A stretch of DNA of 64,000 bases from an uncultured Candidatus Thioglobus sp. (GTDB lineage: Bacteria; Pseudomonadota; Gammaproteobacteria; PS1; Thioglobaceae), in the NCBI GenBank assembly GCA_910595805.1, contig CAJVCK010000001.1:1-64000 (forward strand), given 5' to 3'. The position numbers and the translations under genes were made by a program. This document shows, in pieces, positions 61,789 to 64,000 of the stretch (position 1 is its first letter; the number at the start of each line of letters is the position of its first letter). The notes beneath the pieces were generated by a model, which saw only the letters and a list, made by a program, of their open reading frames with translations, searched no databases and was not told the DNA's origin.

Positions 61789-62200
61789 CAATCACCAAAA
61801 TAATAATGGCCACCAATATTAGCACTGGAAACTCATTGAACCAACGATAAAACACATGTGAACGCGTGTTTTGGTCTGCCTTAAAGATTTTTACTAAGTG
61901 TCCGCAATAAAAATGATAAACGACTAAGATACCAACTAATACCAACTTAGTGTGTAGCCAATACTGCCCAACATACGCTTGCCAGGCATATTCTTGCAAC
62001 ATCCATATGCCTAAGATGGTAGCAATCACAAAACTCGGCATCATAATGCCACGATATAGCTTTCTCTCCATTATTTTAAAGCGCTCAATACTGGTTTTAT
62101 CACTACTCATAGCATGATAGACAAATAGGCGTGGCAAATAAAACAACGCTGCAAACCAAGTGATAATACTAATAATATGAAAAGCTTTTACCCACAACAT
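61775..62200 (-). CDS. hemJ: Protoporphyrinogen IX oxidase HemJ
   Basis: A 141-residue four-helix membrane protein of the HemJ/UPF0093 family, which oxidises protoporphyrinogen IX in bacteria lacking HemG and HemY. 'LWVKAFHIISIITWFAALFYLPRLFVYHA' (conserved His and Trp), 'MERKLYRGIMMPSFVIATILG' and 'YWLHTKLVLVGILVVYHFYCG' match. The ATG at 62200 gives the family N-terminus; an upstream ATG at 62230 adds ten residues and is less likely. hemA, at the other end of the pathway, is at 22276. Confidence 0.92.
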   Translation of the reverse strand: MLWVKAFHIISIITWFAALFYLPRLFVYHAMSSDKTSIERFKIMERKLYRGIMMPSFVIATILGIWMLQEYAWQAYVGQYWLHTKLVLVGILVVYHFYCGHLVKIFKADQNTRSHVFYRWFNEFPVLILVAIIILVIVKPF

Positions 62201-62275
62201 ACAACCCTTAACAATAAATATAGTTGTCAACCATTATAGTAAAATAAAGAGAAACTAATCACTCTGTTTAAGTAC

Positions 62276-64000
62276 TTGAAAAAATATCGCGAAATTCCCT
62301 ATAACTATACGTCGTTCTCAGATAAGGAAGTCGTGTGTCGTTTTTTAGGCGAGGACTCTTGGGAACTGCTCAACCAACTTAGACAAAATCGAAATACTGG
62401 TCGTAGTGCTAGAATGCTCTTTGAAGTATTAGGCGACATGTGGGTGGTAAATCGTAATCCTTATTTACAAGAAGACTTAATTAAAAATAAACGTCGCTGG
62501 AAAGCACTTACTGAAGCACTTTATTCACGCTTGGATCAGATTAGATCACGCGCTGATGGTAATGAAAAAGTACTCGAATTAATTCACAGCGCAGACCAAG
62601 CAGTTGATGGCTTTAAACATTGCCTTAGTGAATTCCAAAACAACAAACAGCGAATTAAAAAAGCCTTACTTAAAGTTACCCACAATAACAATATTCGATT
62701 TGATGCACTATCACGTTCATCACACGCAACTGATGCAACAGATTGGCGTGTTGAATATCCTGCAGTTGTCATTACCCCAGATACTGAGATTGAAATTGCC
62801 AGTATTGTCAAAACCTGTATTGAGCTAGGTTTAACCATTATCCCTCGTGGGGGTGGTACTGGCTATACTGGTGGCGCAATCCCTCTAGACGCACAAACCG
62901 CTGTCATTAATACTGAGAAACTCAGCTTTATTGACCCGATTCAAAACCAAAGCGGTCTTCATTCAATTAATGTAGGTGCTGGTGTTATCACTAAGCGGGT
63001 AAGTGAAGCCGCTGTGGTAAGTGGCTTGGTTTTTGCAGTTGATCCAACCTCACAAGACGCTTGTACCATTGGCGGTAATGTCGCCATGAATGCCGGCGGC
63101 AAGAAAGCCCTTCGTTGGGGCACGACCATTGACAACCTACTGTCTTGGAAAATGGTGATGCCCGATGGCAACTGGCTACAGGTCAAGCGCTTAGATCATA
63201 ATCAAGACAAAATTCAATTATTGGACGAAGTTAGCTTCAAGATTCATCATTTAAAAAGTGATGGAAAAACCTTGCTCAAAACCGAAACACTAACCATTAA
63301 TGCCGCCCACATGCGCAAGAGCGGCTTGGGAAAAGATGTTACTAATAAGTTTTTAGACGGCCTGCCAGGTATTCAAAAAGAAGGCTGTGATGGTTTTATC
63401 ACTTCAGCTGAGTTTATTCTTCATCAGCCACTCGAACATATTAATACCTTGTGTCTAGAATTCTTTGGTCATGATTTAGATAATGCTGTTTCTGCCATTG
63501 TAGCAATCAAAGACAGTGTTGATGACTCACCAGATGTTGACTTAGTCGGCATGGAGCACTTAGATGCTCGTTATATAAAAGCTGTTAATTACACCACTAA
63601 GGCCAATCGATCAGAGCTGCCTAAAATGGTGCTATTGATTGATATTAGTGCAAATAATCAAACTTCTTTAGATGATCAAGTTGATAAAATTATCACCCTA
63701 ACGCACGATCGTGAAGGTGAATGCTTTGTGGCTAAACTCCCTGAAAAGCGACAAATGTTTTGGAAAGATCGTGCCAATACTGCTGCGATTGCAGCACATA
63801 CCAATGCCTTTAAAATCAACGAAGATGTAGTGATTCCACTCGATAAGCTAGGGGATTATAGTCAGGGCATTGAACACATCAATATTCGACTTTCAATTGA
63901 AAACAAATTAGCTACGTTAAATGCAATTGAGTCTTATTTTCGAAGTATTAACCCAGAGTCCAGTCTTGTTAAAAACAAAATTGACCATGCTTTGACCTTG
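62276..64000 (+). CDS. Large FAD-linked dehydrogenase (DUF3683-type), 3' end outside window
   Basis: An open frame of 575 codons running off the window. The N-terminal region ('REIPYNYTSFSDKEVVCRFLG', 'NTGRSARMLFEVLGDMWVV', residues about 4-70) is the pattern of the DUF3683 domain. The FAD-binding part follows: 'VITPDTEIEIASIVKTC', 'IIPRGGGTGYTGGAIPL' (about residue 190) and 'CTIGGNVAMNAGGKKALRWG' (about residue 265). Full-length relatives are above 1200 residues and end with a 4Fe-4S domain. The start is a TTG at 62276; the frame has no ATG or GTG before the domain. Substrate (D-lactate, glycolate or other) is unknown. Confidence 0.85.
   Translation, partial: MKKYREIPYNYTSFSDKEVVCRFLGEDSWELLNQLRQNRNTGRSARMLFEVLGDMWVVNRNPYLQEDLIKNKRRWKALTEALYSRLDQIRSRADGNEKVLELIHSADQAVDGFKHCLSEFQNNKQRIKKALLKVTHNNNIRFDALSRSSHATDATDWRVEYPAVVITPDTEIEIASIVKTCIELGLTIIPRGGGTGYTGGAIPLDAQTAVINTEKLSFIDPIQNQSGLHSINVGAGVITKRVSEAAVVSGLVFAVDPTSQDACTIGGNVAMNAGGKKALRWGTTIDNLLSWKMVMPDGNWLQVKRLDHNQDKIQLLDEVSFKIHHLKSDGKTLLKTETLTINAAHMRKSGLGKDVTNKFLDGLPGIQKEGCDGFITSAEFILHQPLEHINTLCLEFFGHDLDNAVSAIVAIKDSVDDSPDVDLVGMEHLDARYIKAVNYTTKANRSELPKMVLLIDISANNQTSLDDQVDKIITLTHDREGECFVAKLPEKRQMFWKDRANTAAIAAHTNAFKINEDVVIPLDKLGDYSQGIEHINIRLSIENKLATLNAIESYFRSINPESSLVKNKIDHALTL

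Overview
The window is an A+T-rich, densely packed bacterial chromosome segment. The gene content points to a gammaproteobacterium: lolB divergent from hemA-prfA, fur divergent from a BamE (omlA) gene, mnmA-hflD, tolQRA with ybgC and ruvB, bolA and rppH. The streamlined layout (many 1-14 bp overlaps, no insertion sequences, no prophage, no tRNA or rRNA genes seen) together with copper/heme maturation genes would suit the SUP05/Thioglobus-type sulfur oxidisers and their symbiotic relatives. That placement is an inference from memory of gene content, not something tested here.

Layout. 1-1500: 3' part of moaA, then moaD and mogA (molybdopterin). 1500-5500: a CnoX-like chaperone, a LysR regulator and groES-groEL with a clear heat-shock promoter. 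5540-7600: purU and argJ. 7600-11000: a Fur-box-preceded Fe(III) ABC importer in the order ATPase, binding protein, permease; a CDF metal exporter is divergent. 12300-13230: ruvC and thioredoxin. 22200-13220 (minus strand): one long probable transcription unit lolB-ruvB-ybgC-tolQ-tolR-tolA-(MbcA/ParS-like)-minC-glyS-dtd-(PGPGW membrane protein)-(unknown)-yffB. 22276-24620: hemA-prfA. 24600-28340: znuB, fur, a BamE with an unusual Lys/Ala-rich tail and a repeat-rich lipoprotein that looks like its domain-shuffled sister. 28350-29620: ccmAB.

29620-32400 is the most informative regulatory stretch. metK is preceded by a SAM-II-type aptamer followed by a terminator and a possible antiterminator. 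ahcY is preceded by a textbook SAH riboswitch. The SAM synthetase and the SAH-recycling enzyme are thus controlled by two opposite-logic RNA switches about 1.3 kb apart. 32500-36860: glyQ, a DedA-like protein, an NlpD-like lipoprotein, mscS and miaB. 36860-38050: SCO and PCu(A)C copper chaperones. 38100-43000: phoH, mnmA, hflD, rpsT, smr and xseA. 43000-49940: an envelope and isoprenoid block with an M23 peptidase, an RDD protein, an unknown small membrane protein, ftsB, ispD, ispF, murC, murB, ddlB and ftsQ. 49900-53500 (minus): an unknown membrane protein, mltD, bolA and a ferredoxin-type reductase. 53560-62200: miaA, murD, a BI-1 protein, rppH, hom, thrC, cysM, a ClC channel and hemJ. 62276 to the end: the 5' part of a large FAD-linked dehydrogenase.

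The cell-wall and division genes are scattered relative to the classical dcw cluster: murD is 5 kb away and reversed, and ftsA/ftsZ do not follow ftsQ. glyQ and glyS are 15 kb apart and on opposite strands. minC stands without minDE and znuB without znuAC. The best candidates for something undescribed are the paired repeat lipoproteins next to fur, the orphan antitoxin-like gene between tolA and minC, and the metK leader. No intergenic stretch exceeds about 190 bases, so there are no large unexplained gaps.
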